Shown piece after piece: positions 16,644-26,285 of a DNA stretch of 64,000 bases (position 1 is its first letter; every line of letters begins with the position of its first letter). The notes under the pieces are model-generated. The model was not told where the DNA came from. It did no database searches and saw only the letters and a program-made list of their open reading frames with translations. Source of the stretch: Chryseobacterium sp. (GTDB taxonomy: Bacteria > Bacteroidota > Bacteroidia > Flavobacteriales > Weeksellaceae). Where the stretch lies: the NCBI GenBank assembly GCA_031286615.1, contig JAITUA010000013.1:248001-312000 (forward strand), read 5' to 3'. Made by a program: the position numbers and the translations under genes.

Positions 16644-19334
16644 ATGAGTGATATAAAAAAACTAGTGAATGATTTAGTATATAAAGGAACAAAAGAAATT
16701 TGGTTTGATCCTAAAAACTATGAAATAAAAGAAGCAAGTAATAATTATTTTTATTCTCCTTTCTTTTCAGGCTATGTTGGGGATATTGATATTCCATTCA
16801 AAGTTAGATTACCTTTAAGTTTGATAGAAAAAGAGTTAAAAATTACCGCAATTCTTGGTTCTGAGACAGGTTATATTACGATACAGCCCGGAAAGGATAT
16901 TAATTATGATATAAGAATAGATATTCAAAATGAGGAAATAGAATATATATTAACATATCATTATACACAAAGCCTTACAAAAAAAACTGATACAGCTTTA
17001 ATTCTCAAAACTTATAATGCTTTTGATTTTATTAATCTCTTAAAATATATTAATATAAAACCAGCAAATGAAGCATTTATCAATGATGAGTTCCGGAAAG
17101 CTTTTTCAAGAGTAGAATCAAGTGATAGCAAACTTAGCTGGCTTTATGAAAATGCATATCCATCCGCTATAAAGGATAGGGAAGATGAACAGCTTTGGAA
17201 TGATTTATTAAGAATTTCCCAATATGACGGAAGCAGATGGTTTGTAGATACTGGCTCTGCAGTTATGAATATTGCCCAAAATTTCAGTGACATAAAATGG
17301 ATTATTGATAAACTGAAAACTAACCAGGAAACTCTGCTGGAAGTTTATAATACAATAAGTGATTATGAGACTAAATACGCTTTTGCTACTATGATCAATG
17401 CTTTTCTCATATTGGAAGGGACTAATCTTCATAAGCCAGTTTTCTTAAAAGGAAGTTTATATACTCTTGACAAGTTTACGCCAACAGTTGAAAATAAACT
17501 GTTTAGAATTACAAATCAAAAATTAGTTTCCACCAGGGTTATTGCTTCTAATATGGGAGCCGTTACCTCTCAGGATTTTGCAACTGTAGAAGACGCAAAC
17601 CTTAACCCCTGCGATTTGGTAATCATAGAAGATGTAGATATAAAAGCTTCTTTTAAAAAGCCTGTAAAGACAGCTCCCAATGCTGCCATTATGCTTTACT
17701 ATATGGCAGATAATGAAAACCATGAAGAGTTGGTAAAGATACTTCGGATTACGTTTGATGTGGCGGCTATTTTAGCAGTGGCCTATTCAGGAGGAACCTC
17801 TTCAGTATTGATAAGATTTATAGAAGCAGGATTAGCTCTTACGGATATTGCAATGATGGATGAAGGTGTACGGAAATTTCTATCAGAAAACGGTGGAGAA
17901 TGGTTTGTCGAAAATTGGGATACTATATACCTGATGGCAGGTTTAGGCTTTTTAAGCCGAGTCATTATTAACGGGATCCTTACCAAAGGCCCAGCCTTAT
18001 TAGAATCTTTAAAAAATATAAGAAATATTCCTAAAAACTGGTTTCTCTTTAGAAAAGATTTAGAAAAACTCATTAAAGAATTGGAAGCTTATGAAGCCAG
18101 ACAAGCCGCTCTTATTACCAATGAAATAGATGAAGTTATCATAAAAGGAGATAGATATGCATTGTGGAGAAAAGTTCTTAATCTGGCAACTTCTCAGGAA
18201 AAATATCTTGAACAGGTAGTAAGAGAACTTCAGTTTAAAGGAATTTCACTGAAAAAAATTGCAGAAGAATCATATGAAGTATTTTATAATGGGGAAAAGT
18301 TAAAGGTAGGTTCCGGGCAGTCTTTAGGAAAACTATTGCAGAAACTGTATTTTGTTTCTTCAAAAAACTTTGAAAAGGTTTTGTATAGCTATTTTATTTC
18401 TGTTGAAGAAAGTATGGTTTTTATTGATGATGTTGCAAAAGAGCTCACAAAAAATGGATTGGGAGGCCATATTCAGTATATGAAAAATCTGCAAAGAGAT
18501 GAATTACTTATTGTAAAACTGGAAGATGTTTCGGAAACCAGCTATACAGCACTTTATAAAGGTGAGGAAATTGCGACTGAAATTTCAAAATCTCCAAAGG
18601 AAGCTTTTAAAAGGCTGATAAATAAGACCAAAGATATCTGGAATAACAAAGGAGACATCCTTGCAGACCAAATGAAGAAGTTGCTTTTGCTTGTAAAGAA
18701 AAGCAAAACAATGGTCAACACATCTGCTAGAATAGGAGAACAGGCCACATCTGAAACTATACAATGGGGAACCGTAAAAATGAAGCTGCATCCGAAATTT
18801 GATGACATGATGCAGTTTTTAAAAGAAAGGGATATAAAAATTGTAGAAATTGCAGATATAACTCAAGATGTGGGGTATACTGAAAAATTTGTATTTACCC
18901 GGCAGCTTGAATTGGTGAGAATTGATAAAATAATGGAATGGCATCCCGAAATGCGTTTCCTTGATCTTGAACATGAGATAGACCATGTTATCCAGCTAGA
19001 AAAAAACTTACAGGGAAAGTATGCTACAACAACAGAAATTATTAAAAGACCTGGTGTAGAAGTTCCACAAGATATGCCAAAGCTAGGATATTTAACAATT
19101 GTTGAACGAAACTTTTTGGAATATGAAGTACGTGTAAAAGAAGTACTCAGATTAAAAGCAAGCGGAGCACCAAAAGAATTAATACAAGAACATTTGGAAG
19201 GGTTAAAAGATGCTTATAATACTTTTGATAATTCTAAACCTAATTATATTGGAGATAAATTAAAATATAATGAATGGCAAAAAAAATATTTTCCTGACTT
19301 TAAAGAATTTGATTTTAATAACTTTACCTATTAA
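16644..19334 (+). CDS. polymorphic toxin A with C-terminal zincin-like domain
   Basis: An 896-aa protein without a signal peptide. Residues 1-350 are soluble and not recognised. Hydrophobic segments near 370-440 (ILRITFDVAAILAVAYSGG, WDTIYLMAGLGFLSRVIING) resemble the membrane-active 'pre-toxin' zones of polymorphic toxins. A charged helical region follows. The last ~150 residues hold LDLEHEIDHVIQL, an HExxH zinc motif (His777-His781), with Glu826/Glu828 as possible third ligands, as in the Tox-MPTase metallopeptidase toxin group. The next gene, 11 bp on, is the candidate immunity gene. Family and target are inferred; no homology search was possible. Confidence 0.7.
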   Translation: MSDIKKLVNDLVYKGTKEIWFDPKNYEIKEASNNYFYSPFFSGYVGDIDIPFKVRLPLSLIEKELKITAILGSETGYITIQPGKDINYDIRIDIQNEEIEYILTYHYTQSLTKKTDTALILKTYNAFDFINLLKYINIKPANEAFINDEFRKAFSRVESSDSKLSWLYENAYPSAIKDREDEQLWNDLLRISQYDGSRWFVDTGSAVMNIAQNFSDIKWIIDKLKTNQETLLEVYNTISDYETKYAFATMINAFLILEGTNLHKPVFLKGSLYTLDKFTPTVENKLFRITNQKLVSTRVIASNMGAVTSQDFATVEDANLNPCDLVIIEDVDIKASFKKPVKTAPNAAIMLYYMADNENHEELVKILRITFDVAAILAVAYSGGTSSVLIRFIEAGLALTDIAMMDEGVRKFLSENGGEWFVENWDTIYLMAGLGFLSRVIINGILTKGPALLESLKNIRNIPKNWFLFRKDLEKLIKELEAYEARQAALITNEIDEVIIKGDRYALWRKVLNLATSQEKYLEQVVRELQFKGISLKKIAEESYEVFYNGEKLKVGSGQSLGKLLQKLYFVSSKNFEKVLYSYFISVEESMVFIDDVAKELTKNGLGGHIQYMKNLQRDELLIVKLEDVSETSYTALYKGEEIATEISKSPKEAFKRLINKTKDIWNNKGDILADQMKKLLLLVKKSKTMVNTSARIGEQATSETIQWGTVKMKLHPKFDDMMQFLKERDIKIVEIADITQDVGYTEKFVFTRQLELVRIDKIMEWHPEMRFLDLEHEIDHVIQLEKNLQGKYATTTEIIKRPGVEVPQDMPKLGYLTIVERNFLEYEVRVKEVLRLKASGAPKELIQEHLEGLKDAYNTFDNSKPNYIGDKLKYNEWQKKYFPDFKEFDFNNFTY

Positions 19335-19345
19335 ATTTTTAAAAC

Positions 19346-19906
19346 ATGAATGAACACGAGCTGTATAATTATAAAATGGTAGTAATGTTTGGTAACAACT
19401 TTGGAAAAGGTTATTATTCTAAAAATATGGTTTTGATTAGATTCTATGAAAAAGATTCTATCATTTTTATTCCTTCTTATGATACCAATAAATATCCATT
19501 TCCTCCTCTAAACGAAGAGATGCACTATATTGGCCCAAAGATAGAAGACCGAGGAACAAAGAGAAGGATAAACGCTTTTACGGAAGCTCCAGTTATATTT
19601 TTTGAAGATAATAAAAGAGCAGGAAAGCATTTTAAACTTGAATTTGAATATGATAAAGAGGGTTTCAGTGGAAAAATATATCATAATAAATACTTTCACA
19701 TAATTTTTTGTGTAGATTCAGAAATGTACAAAAAACTATATCAGACTTTAAGAAAGGATTTTTACAGCCACCCCTCTGGATATCGTTATAATAGGGAAAA
19801 TTCTATTCATAATAAAGCTTTACAATTTATAGAAGAAAAATTGATGTCATTTAAAAATGAATTACCTGAAGAGTTTAAAAATAGATTTTTTAGGAAAGAT
19901 GAATAA
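19346..19906 (+). CDS. candidate immunity protein for toxin A
   Basis: A 186-aa cytoplasmic, charged, aromatic-rich protein with no recognised domain. It begins 11 bp after the toxin A stop, is equally A/T-rich, and is followed by a small hairpin, so toxin and this gene form a two-gene unit. Immunity function is inferred only from position and from the general toxin-immunity layout. Confidence 0.55.
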   Translation: MNEHELYNYKMVVMFGNNFGKGYYSKNMVLIRFYEKDSIIFIPSYDTNKYPFPPLNEEMHYIGPKIEDRGTKRRINAFTEAPVIFFEDNKRAGKHFKLEFEYDKEGFSGKIYHNKYFHIIFCVDSEMYKKLYQTLRKDFYSHPSGYRYNRENSIHNKALQFIEEKLMSFKNELPEEFKNRFFRKDE

Positions 19907-19911
19907 ATCAG

Positions 19912-19936
19912 AGAGAGTATCTTTATGCTCTCTTTA
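19912..19936 (+). terminator. Terminator after toxin A/immunity pair
   Basis: A 9-bp stem AGAGAGTAT / ATGCTCTCT with one G-U pair and a CTTT loop is followed by a short T run. Confidence 0.5.
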
Positions 19937-20077
19937 ATGTAAAAGAAAATAAAATTTAGGAATGAAACAAGTTGAAATTTATTTCTGTTAAAAAACAATT
20001 GATAGAATATAAGAATTAATCTCAAATTTTTTAATTGGTATTATCTTCAACAAGTTCTGACACATAACATACATTTC

Positions 20078-20103
20078 AAGCCACCTATTGGGTGGTTTTT
20101 TTA
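20078..20103 (+). terminator. Second terminator before leader copy 2
   Basis: The stem AAGCCACC / GGTGGTTT, with loop TATTG, is followed by TTTTTATTG. It isolates the downstream leader from toxin A transcription. Confidence 0.7.
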
Positions 20104-20106
20104 TTG

Positions 20107-20134
20107 TTGTAAAAAAAATACTAAAATATTTTTA
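20107..20134 (+). promoter_or_regulatory. Possible promoter in front of leader copy 2
   Basis: TTG (20107-20109), 17 nt, then TATTTTTA (20127-20134) approaches the flavobacterial TTG-N17-23-TAnnTTTG pattern, with the last base differing. Copy 1 shares only the TTTTTATACG end of this element. Confidence 0.35.
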
Positions 20135-20329
20135 TACGACGAGTTCTGTCGCTTCTGGGGGTGATCTTTGCTTCAAGAAAAAAACACAGGAATGAAACTT
20201 GACTTAAAAATTTCAGGTGGAAATCTTTAGCCGGAAACCACCTTAAAAAATAAGGCTAAAACCTGAAGGCACTCTACTAAAAAGAACTTCAGATCTCAAC
20301 CTATTTTAATCTACACAAAATTACACAAA
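20129..20329 (+). repeat. Duplicated ~190-bp leader, copy 2 (upstream of the 1214-aa gene)
   Basis: Partner of the copy at 16447-16643, with an identical 36-bp core at 20147-20182. Downstream blocks are shared with small insertions and substitutions, and this copy also runs up to a start codon. The embedded MKxDLK frame is cut short by a TAG at 20228-20230. Confidence 0.8.
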
Positions 20330-23300
20330 ATGAACGAAATGGAAAATAATACTACAGGCGCACCTGTAGAAAATACACCTTCACAAACGCTTTTCAGATT
20401 TGTAAGCCTAAGAAGCCCAGAATTATCGGATGATACCAAACAAGATAAAAGATTTATTGTTATTCCTCAGGATCTTAAAAATGATAATGCTTTTTATGTT
20501 CCGGTTGTTAATGGAACCGGATTGAAACAAAAATTACTGCAAGCGTGTGCTGCTAATTATGTAAATAACCCTGAACGTATTTCAACAGATCCAAACAGCT
20601 TAAATAGTTTGGAAGGTTTCAAAAGAACCTATAAGTCTTACTATGTATTTGGAACCTGGTTAGCAAAAAATAAAAATACATGCACATATGAGGAGGTAAT
20701 TGCTAAGAGATCGGTGTTAATTGACCCACAGGCTGCTCCTATGGCTCCACCCATGATTAGTTTATGGAATAATCTAATTTACCAGGTGGTAACTCAGAAA
20801 GATTTTTACGTCAAGGAAGTTGTAATGCAACAGCTATTGGCTCATCATATTCTTTCTGTATCCAATGAAGAGCAAATGAAAACAGCCCTTGAAGCAAGAG
20901 TTGTTTTACCTAAAGAGCTTATGATTGAAGATGATGCTATTTCTACATCGCAAGCTGTTTCAAGAATGGTGGCTGAAGGTCCTAAAGAAACATTTCCTAC
21001 AGAAGAAATGAAAAGACAGCAATTTATTTCTGCTGCAAAAATTAAAATTGACAAATACGAAGCTTTAAAGAAAAACCTTTCTACCATTGAGAGATTGTAT
21101 AAGGCAGAATATCAAAAAGAATACACAGTCAGAGAAGAGGCTTACCAAAACGAAATTGCTCCTATTATTGAGGAATACAACAGGGAAGTGATAGCAAACA
21201 GGGATAGATACTGTCAGGTAAGAAATCCTGATGTAAAATATGATCCGGCAGATCCATGTCATCAAATTCCAAGTATTCCTGAACCGGTATTACCAAAGTT
21301 TAATTTTCAGTTCAGACCGGAAATAGAAGCAGATTCTTTATTAAGAGCAATAAAACCAGAAAATTTGGATGCATTGTTTGATGTTTTGGGATATAATTTC
21401 CAGACAGATATGGAAAAGGAACGTTCTGCAGAATCAAACTCTTTGAATCTTAATAATTTATTAGAAGGAAGAAATACTTTTTCAGAGATTGATTTCTTAG
21501 TTAAAGAAGCTGTCGAAAGATCTAATAATATAATTGTTGAAAATACTGATACGGATAATGAGACCTATAGCAGTATAGGAGGAGTTTTTATTCCTGTAGC
21601 AAGAACAATTGCCGTTCCTTTTACCTACCAGATTTGCCCAAAGTATGTTCATCAGGGATTCACCTTTGATATGGCACTTACAGTTCCGGATTCATCCTGG
21701 GAGGTAAATAATATCTCTTATACTTTAACTCCTAATAATGGCTCATCAGATTTTAATAGTGATTATTTTATGAAATCCAGATCAGGGAATACTATTTTCT
21801 TAAATGATCTTTGTATGCCGGGATTAGATTTTAATACGATTCAGGATGCTTCCTTAAGTATTAAAGTTATGTTCACTAATGGAAAACTGGCGAATATTTA
21901 TGCAAATAAATTACAGGCCAGATCTTGTCTGTCTGACAAATTTTTGCTTGAAGTGGAAGAAGATGAACCTGTGAAGACAGATGATGAAAATAATTTTATT
22001 CCTTCAGGATTTGGATTCAAACAAATTGGTATTGCAGATTATTTGAAAGTGGAGCAGACTACTCATGCCTATGTTGAAGGGGAAGTGGCTCATATTGAGA
22101 ATATCATGGCTAGGGAATATCGTGAGAAATCAACAAGAAGATTAAGAAGAAGTGAAAATACTACAACTACATCTTCCGATACGGAGAGAGAACAGCTTAC
22201 TGATACTACAACGGCTACCCGTTTTGAAATGCAGAATGAGATCGCTAAAATGATGCAGGAAGCATCAGACAGTAATACTCAGTTTGGAGTAAACGCCAGC
22301 TATGATGGAGGTCGTTATAATATCAACACTAGTATGGGATTAGGCAACGCCAGTCATAGTTCCAGAGATGAGAGCACCAGACAGGCTACTACCCAGGCAC
22401 AGGATATTACATCAAGGGCTATGGACAGGATTGTCACAAAAGTTCATGAAGAAAGGATTGAGAAAATTATTGAAGAGTTTGAAGAAAACAACTCTCATGG
22501 TTTTGATAATAAAAAAGGAGATAAACATGTAGTAGGCGTTTACAGATGGGTGGATAAACTGATGAAGAATCAGATCTATGATTATGGTAAACGTATGATG
22601 TTTGAGTTTATGATTCCAGAGCCTGCAAAATTGCATTTGTTAGGAATGACAAAAAGTAAGTTTGTAAAACCTGAAGATCCGAGAACTTCTGATGTAATGC
22701 CTATGAAAGATTTCACTGCACTTTCCAATGAGACAACTTTGAAATACTGGATCAGCAAATACAATGTGGAAATCGAAAACTTTCTGCAAAACAACATCAA
22801 AGTAACCAAAGGGTTTGCATATGGTAGAGATAAATCTCCTGATATGAGTGAAACGGCGGGAGCATCAAGTGCAATCGGATTACAGGATGTTGTAAAAATT
22901 CCGGAGGGATATATCAGTACAGAATATTCAATAAGTGGTGGCGGAAAAGAATATGTCAGTTCATTATTGAATATTAATATCGCAGATCAGCGCATTGTTA
23001 GTGGCATTACAACGCCAGGTTTTAGCAAAACGGGAAGTTTTGTGGGATACACGGGAGATGTATCAGTAAGTATTTCTACGGATAGATTTTATTCTTTTGA
23101 AACGTCGCTTTCTATCTCATGTATACTTACAGAAGATGCTAAAAAACAATGGCAATTAAAGACTTTCAAGGCTATTATTGATGCTTATGAGATAGCATTA
23201 ATCGAATATAATAATGCGGTTTCTGAAGAAGAAAATAAAGCCTCAGCAATTAAAGATTCAAATCCTAATTTTTACAGACAGATTGAAAATACTGTTCTTA

Positions 23301-23974
23301 GAAAAAATTGTATTTCCTATATGTCAGACAGAGCTGCAAATTCTATCCATGGTTATGGTTTGTCAGGTTTGACACAAGGAAGTTCATTCACAGATTATGA
23401 AACTAAGTTGTTTAACGATCTTGACCAGTACACAGCTTTTGTAAAATTCATGGAGCAGGCTTTTGAATGGGAAAACCTATCCTATTATCTGTACCCTTAT
23501 TATTGGGGGAATAAACAAAATTGGTCAGATTTATATAAAGCAGAGAATACAGATCCTGTTTTCAAGGCATTTTTACAAAGTGGTATGGCCAGAGTGATTG
23601 CCACGGTACGTCCTGGTTTTGAGAATGCTGTGCAATTTTATTTGGCAACTGGAAAGATCTGGAATGGTGGAGAAGTTCCTGTAATCGGAGATGATCTTTA
23701 TTTATCAATTGTAGATGAAATGAAGCAGCCAAAAGGGAAAAAACATGGAAAAGCATGGATCACCAGACTTCCTACTACTTTAAATATCCTTCAGGCAGAA
23801 AGTATCGGGCTGAAAGTCGCTCATGCATTACCATTTACTACCGAGAATCCAGATGATTTTGAAGTGCCTTCCGAAGTAATTACTGAAGACAAATTCAATT
23901 TCACGCCTAATAATAACCTTCTTGGAGTAGAATCACTGGAAGGACAGAAAGTTATTTCAGGAGACTGGAAATAA
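20330..23974 (+). CDS. very large uncharacterised island protein (1214 aa)
   Basis: No signal peptide and no recognised domain. Visible parts: an N-terminal globular region ending near residue 200; a long charged helical stretch (~230-330, LSTIERLYKAEYQKEYTVRE); a beta-rich middle (~430-540, VPFTYQICPKYVHQG ... DMALTVPDSSWEV); a Thr/Ser/Arg-rich hinge (~600-700, STRRLRRSENTTTTSSD); a second charged helical part with KVHEERIEKIIEEFEENN; and a C-terminal half with MMFEFMIPEPAKLHLLGM and HALPFTTENPDDF. A second ATG at 20339 could be the start. It leads the four-gene run that ends with toxin B. A structural or delivery role is inferred only. Confidence 0.7.
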   Translation: MNEMENNTTGAPVENTPSQTLFRFVSLRSPELSDDTKQDKRFIVIPQDLKNDNAFYVPVVNGTGLKQKLLQACAANYVNNPERISTDPNSLNSLEGFKRTYKSYYVFGTWLAKNKNTCTYEEVIAKRSVLIDPQAAPMAPPMISLWNNLIYQVVTQKDFYVKEVVMQQLLAHHILSVSNEEQMKTALEARVVLPKELMIEDDAISTSQAVSRMVAEGPKETFPTEEMKRQQFISAAKIKIDKYEALKKNLSTIERLYKAEYQKEYTVREEAYQNEIAPIIEEYNREVIANRDRYCQVRNPDVKYDPADPCHQIPSIPEPVLPKFNFQFRPEIEADSLLRAIKPENLDALFDVLGYNFQTDMEKERSAESNSLNLNNLLEGRNTFSEIDFLVKEAVERSNNIIVENTDTDNETYSSIGGVFIPVARTIAVPFTYQICPKYVHQGFTFDMALTVPDSSWEVNNISYTLTPNNGSSDFNSDYFMKSRSGNTIFLNDLCMPGLDFNTIQDASLSIKVMFTNGKLANIYANKLQARSCLSDKFLLEVEEDEPVKTDDENNFIPSGFGFKQIGIADYLKVEQTTHAYVEGEVAHIENIMAREYREKSTRRLRRSENTTTTSSDTEREQLTDTTTATRFEMQNEIAKMMQEASDSNTQFGVNASYDGGRYNINTSMGLGNASHSSRDESTRQATTQAQDITSRAMDRIVTKVHEERIEKIIEEFEENNSHGFDNKKGDKHVVGVYRWVDKLMKNQIYDYGKRMMFEFMIPEPAKLHLLGMTKSKFVKPEDPRTSDVMPMKDFTALSNETTLKYWISKYNVEIENFLQNNIKVTKGFAYGRDKSPDMSETAGASSAIGLQDVVKIPEGYISTEYSISGGGKEYVSSLLNINIADQRIVSGITTPGFSKTGSFVGYTGDVSVSISTDRFYSFETSLSISCILTEDAKKQWQLKTFKAIIDAYEIALIEYNNAVSEEENKASAIKDSNPNFYRQIENTVLRKNCISYMSDRAANSIHGYGLSGLTQGSSFTDYETKLFNDLDQYTAFVKFMEQAFEWENLSYYLYPYYWGNKQNWSDLYKAENTDPVFKAFLQSGMARVIATVRPGFENAVQFYLATGKIWNGGEVPVIGDDLYLSIVDEMKQPKGKKHGKAWITRLPTTLNILQAESIGLKVAHALPFTTENPDDFEVPSEVITEDKFNFTPNNNLLGVESLEGQKVISGDWK

Positions 23975-24003
23975 AATAATTATTAACCTTAAAAAATACA
24001 AAT

Positions 24004-25581
24004 ATGCCAATTATAGGAAAAATTATACGTGTCAATGAATTACCTCCCATTGGAGAAAGGGAAACGAATGCTATTTATCAGGTAGCAACTCCAGGTTCCT
24101 TATCTTACACGGACTATGCCGTTGATGAAAATGGTGATTTAAAGACTCATGCCGTTGTTGACGGAACCATTCCCCTGGAACTAGCTGATAGTCATGTCAG
24201 TATTTCAAATGCTGATCTTTTGGCAGAAGGAATTGCGAGCCAGGCTCAATATAATCTTAATACAAGGGAAAAATTAGCTGAAAAATTAGAAATTCCTCTG
24301 ACAGATGGAAATGCTCTGGATTACCCGAAAATCATAGGATTGAATGATAATGGAAATGTTGCTAAGCTACCAGCAGGTGATCTGGGAAAGAATATGATGA
24401 ATGCAAACCTGTCAAACAGTTCAGCAAGAACTCATACGCTTAATGCCTCATTTTCGATCAATACCTTAGGAAATCCCTATGTATTATCCGGGCTGCCCAA
24501 TAAGAATTCAGATACCGCTAATTTTCAAAAAGTTGTGGTTCAAAATACCAGTGGCTTAAACGCTATATTAGACAGTAAAAATCTACTGTTGGAAATGCCC
24601 AATCAAATGACAGAAATTGAAAGATCGGCATGGAAAACGAAAATGAACGGAGGCTGGAGCACGGACACGATGAGTGTGGCAGTGATATCACCACCAATTG
24701 TAGATAAAACAGACAGACCGTTTTGGATCAATCTGAAGGGAGCTAATTTGAATCTTCCTTCCACCAGCTTTAAAGTAGAGCTATGTACCCAGGACAGTGT
24801 TTCTGCTGATACAGCTACTGTTGTTGCGACAATCCCAGGTTCCCAGGTTCAGCTGTACACCAATGGAATTGATCTGACTTTCTATTACAATTTCAAAAAT
24901 ATTCCGGCAGGAGAATATAAAATCAGACTGTGGAATGGTGTAGCTTGGTATCTGACAAGCTTTACCATCCGTGTGGTAACCCAGATACAGCGTATTGCTC
25001 TCAATAACATTGTTTGGGAACAGAAAATATACAATAATGCAGTATCACCTGCCATTACACAGGCAGGAGCTGCTGTAAGCTACAGTTCTGACAGTAATGT
25101 AAAAGCACTTGCTGATGACTCTTCTTTCATCGCAGCCAGAAAGACCAATCAATTGATTGGAGCAGATGAAGATTTTTACATGAGTGTGGAAATTACAGGT
25201 AAAACGGCAACAATTAGCGGGCCTAATGGCTTTGGAACTATGACTCACTTTGTAGGATTAGTTAATGCTGCCAATGGAGTAGATCTCTTAAATCAAACCG
25301 TTGCAAATGTTAGGCTTGTACAGTCTTACTGGTATCCAATGGGAAAAATATTTCCTGATAATTCAGCCGAAGCAGTCACTACCGCGGAACCAACGTATGC
25401 CCTTAATGCAACATTTATAAGACGTGGGGGAAGCTGGACGGTTATTGTCAATTTCAATAACAAAACGGTTACCTATACCAAAACGGGTTATACAGGCCCG
25501 GTTGCCTTTGGAATGTACAACATGAATACAATGGGAAATACTGGTGTAAGTGCCAATATCGTTGAACTGTATAAACTATAG
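24004..25581 (+). CDS. 525-aa fibre-like protein of the toxin island
   Basis: The N-terminus (GKIIRVNELPPIGERETNAIYQV) resembles the short attachment segments of phage tail-fibre-like proteins. The middle (residues ~210-330) looks like an immunoglobulin-type beta-sandwich (PFWINLKGANLNLP, IPAGEYKIRLWNGVAWYLTSF). The last ~190 residues (RIALNNIVWEQKIYN ... FIRRGGSWTVIVNFNNKTVTYTKTGYTG, in pieces) look like a lectin-like or fibre-tip jelly-roll. There is no signal peptide. It starts 29 bp behind the 1214-aa gene and ends with a terminator, suggesting two products of one transcript. A receptor-binding role is inferred. Confidence 0.65.
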   Translation: MPIIGKIIRVNELPPIGERETNAIYQVATPGSLSYTDYAVDENGDLKTHAVVDGTIPLELADSHVSISNADLLAEGIASQAQYNLNTREKLAEKLEIPLTDGNALDYPKIIGLNDNGNVAKLPAGDLGKNMMNANLSNSSARTHTLNASFSINTLGNPYVLSGLPNKNSDTANFQKVVVQNTSGLNAILDSKNLLLEMPNQMTEIERSAWKTKMNGGWSTDTMSVAVISPPIVDKTDRPFWINLKGANLNLPSTSFKVELCTQDSVSADTATVVATIPGSQVQLYTNGIDLTFYYNFKNIPAGEYKIRLWNGVAWYLTSFTIRVVTQIQRIALNNIVWEQKIYNNAVSPAITQAGAAVSYSSDSNVKALADDSSFIAARKTNQLIGADEDFYMSVEITGKTATISGPNGFGTMTHFVGLVNAANGVDLLNQTVANVRLVQSYWYPMGKIFPDNSAEAVTTAEPTYALNATFIRRGGSWTVIVNFNNKTVTYTKTGYTGPVAFGMYNMNTMGNTGVSANIVELYKL

Positions 25582-25612
25582 CATGTCTCAAACCTTGAGA
25601 TAATCTCAATAT

Positions 25613-25645
25613 AAAAAGGCAGAGCCTTAAAATTCTGCCTTTTAA
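25613..25645 (+). terminator. Terminator after the 525-aa gene
   Basis: A perfect 10-bp stem AAAAGGCAGA / TCTGCCTTTT with a 10-nt loop; the arm itself ends in the T run. Confidence 0.75.
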
Positions 25646-25703
25646 TCAAACAGGATCTATGACTTTATAGACCGTGTTATTTAACCAGCAAAATTTTAAA
25701 ACA

Positions 25704-26210
25704 ATGAAAGAAAAATTATTAATACCTCAGCACGTACAGCAACTTTTAACCGAAATCGAAGCTACAGATCTTAACTTAGGGGAAATCCAGATCTCTGAAC
25801 ATCCTCTGCTCCCATCTTTTAACCGATTTATCCGAATGAATAAGGTGGTGGTAGACACAGAGCTTCCCAGAACTTATCTTTTTTATCAGCAGGTTTTAAG
25901 AGATAAAGAAACCAATGAAATGGAACCTTCAAACCTTCCAACTCCGGAATGGATGATTGGAGAAGAAGAATGGTCAAGCCTGAGAGACGAAAACTTTAAC
26001 AGGATATTTGTACCTGTAGTAGATGAAGAAACCCAGAACCCTGTTCTGGATGAGGAAGGAAATCCTAAAACATCTATCCTGAAAGTGAATACCCATCATT
26101 ACATGCTTTGGCTTGTGAAGAACAATAAAGTAGGTTTTCTGGATCTTCTGAAAAGTTATTTACAGGAATTTGTAGAAACCAAAAGTGCCGAGCTGAACAG
26201 GCTTTCTTAA
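25704..26210 (+). CDS. 168-aa uncharacterised island protein
   Basis: The start at 25704 is preferred to an in-frame ATG at 25674. The A-rich leader in front of it (AAAATTTTAAAACA) matches the other island starts. The acidic protein begins MKEKLLIPQHVQQLLTEIEA and contains LPTPEWMIGEEEWSSLRDE, a Tyr/Trp-rich HHYMLWLVKNN segment and an amphipathic C-terminal helix. No family is recognised. It lies between terminators, just upstream of toxin B, so it could be an adaptor or chaperone for toxin loading; this is inference from position. Confidence 0.6.
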   Translation: MKEKLLIPQHVQQLLTEIEATDLNLGEIQISEHPLLPSFNRFIRMNKVVVDTELPRTYLFYQQVLRDKETNEMEPSNLPTPEWMIGEEEWSSLRDENFNRIFVPVVDEETQNPVLDEEGNPKTSILKVNTHHYMLWLVKNNKVGFLDLLKSYLQEFVETKSAELNRLS

Positions 26211-26239
26211 TACATTGATTATTAAATAATCTTTCTACT

Positions 26240-26264
26240 GGCAGGGTCTTAAAGCCCTGCCTTT
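26240..26264 (+). terminator. Terminator between the 168-aa gene and toxin B
   Basis: A perfect 7-bp GC-rich stem GGCAGGG / CCCTGCC is followed by TTTATT. Confidence 0.7.
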
Positions 26265-26285
26265 ATTCACCTTAAAAATCACAAA

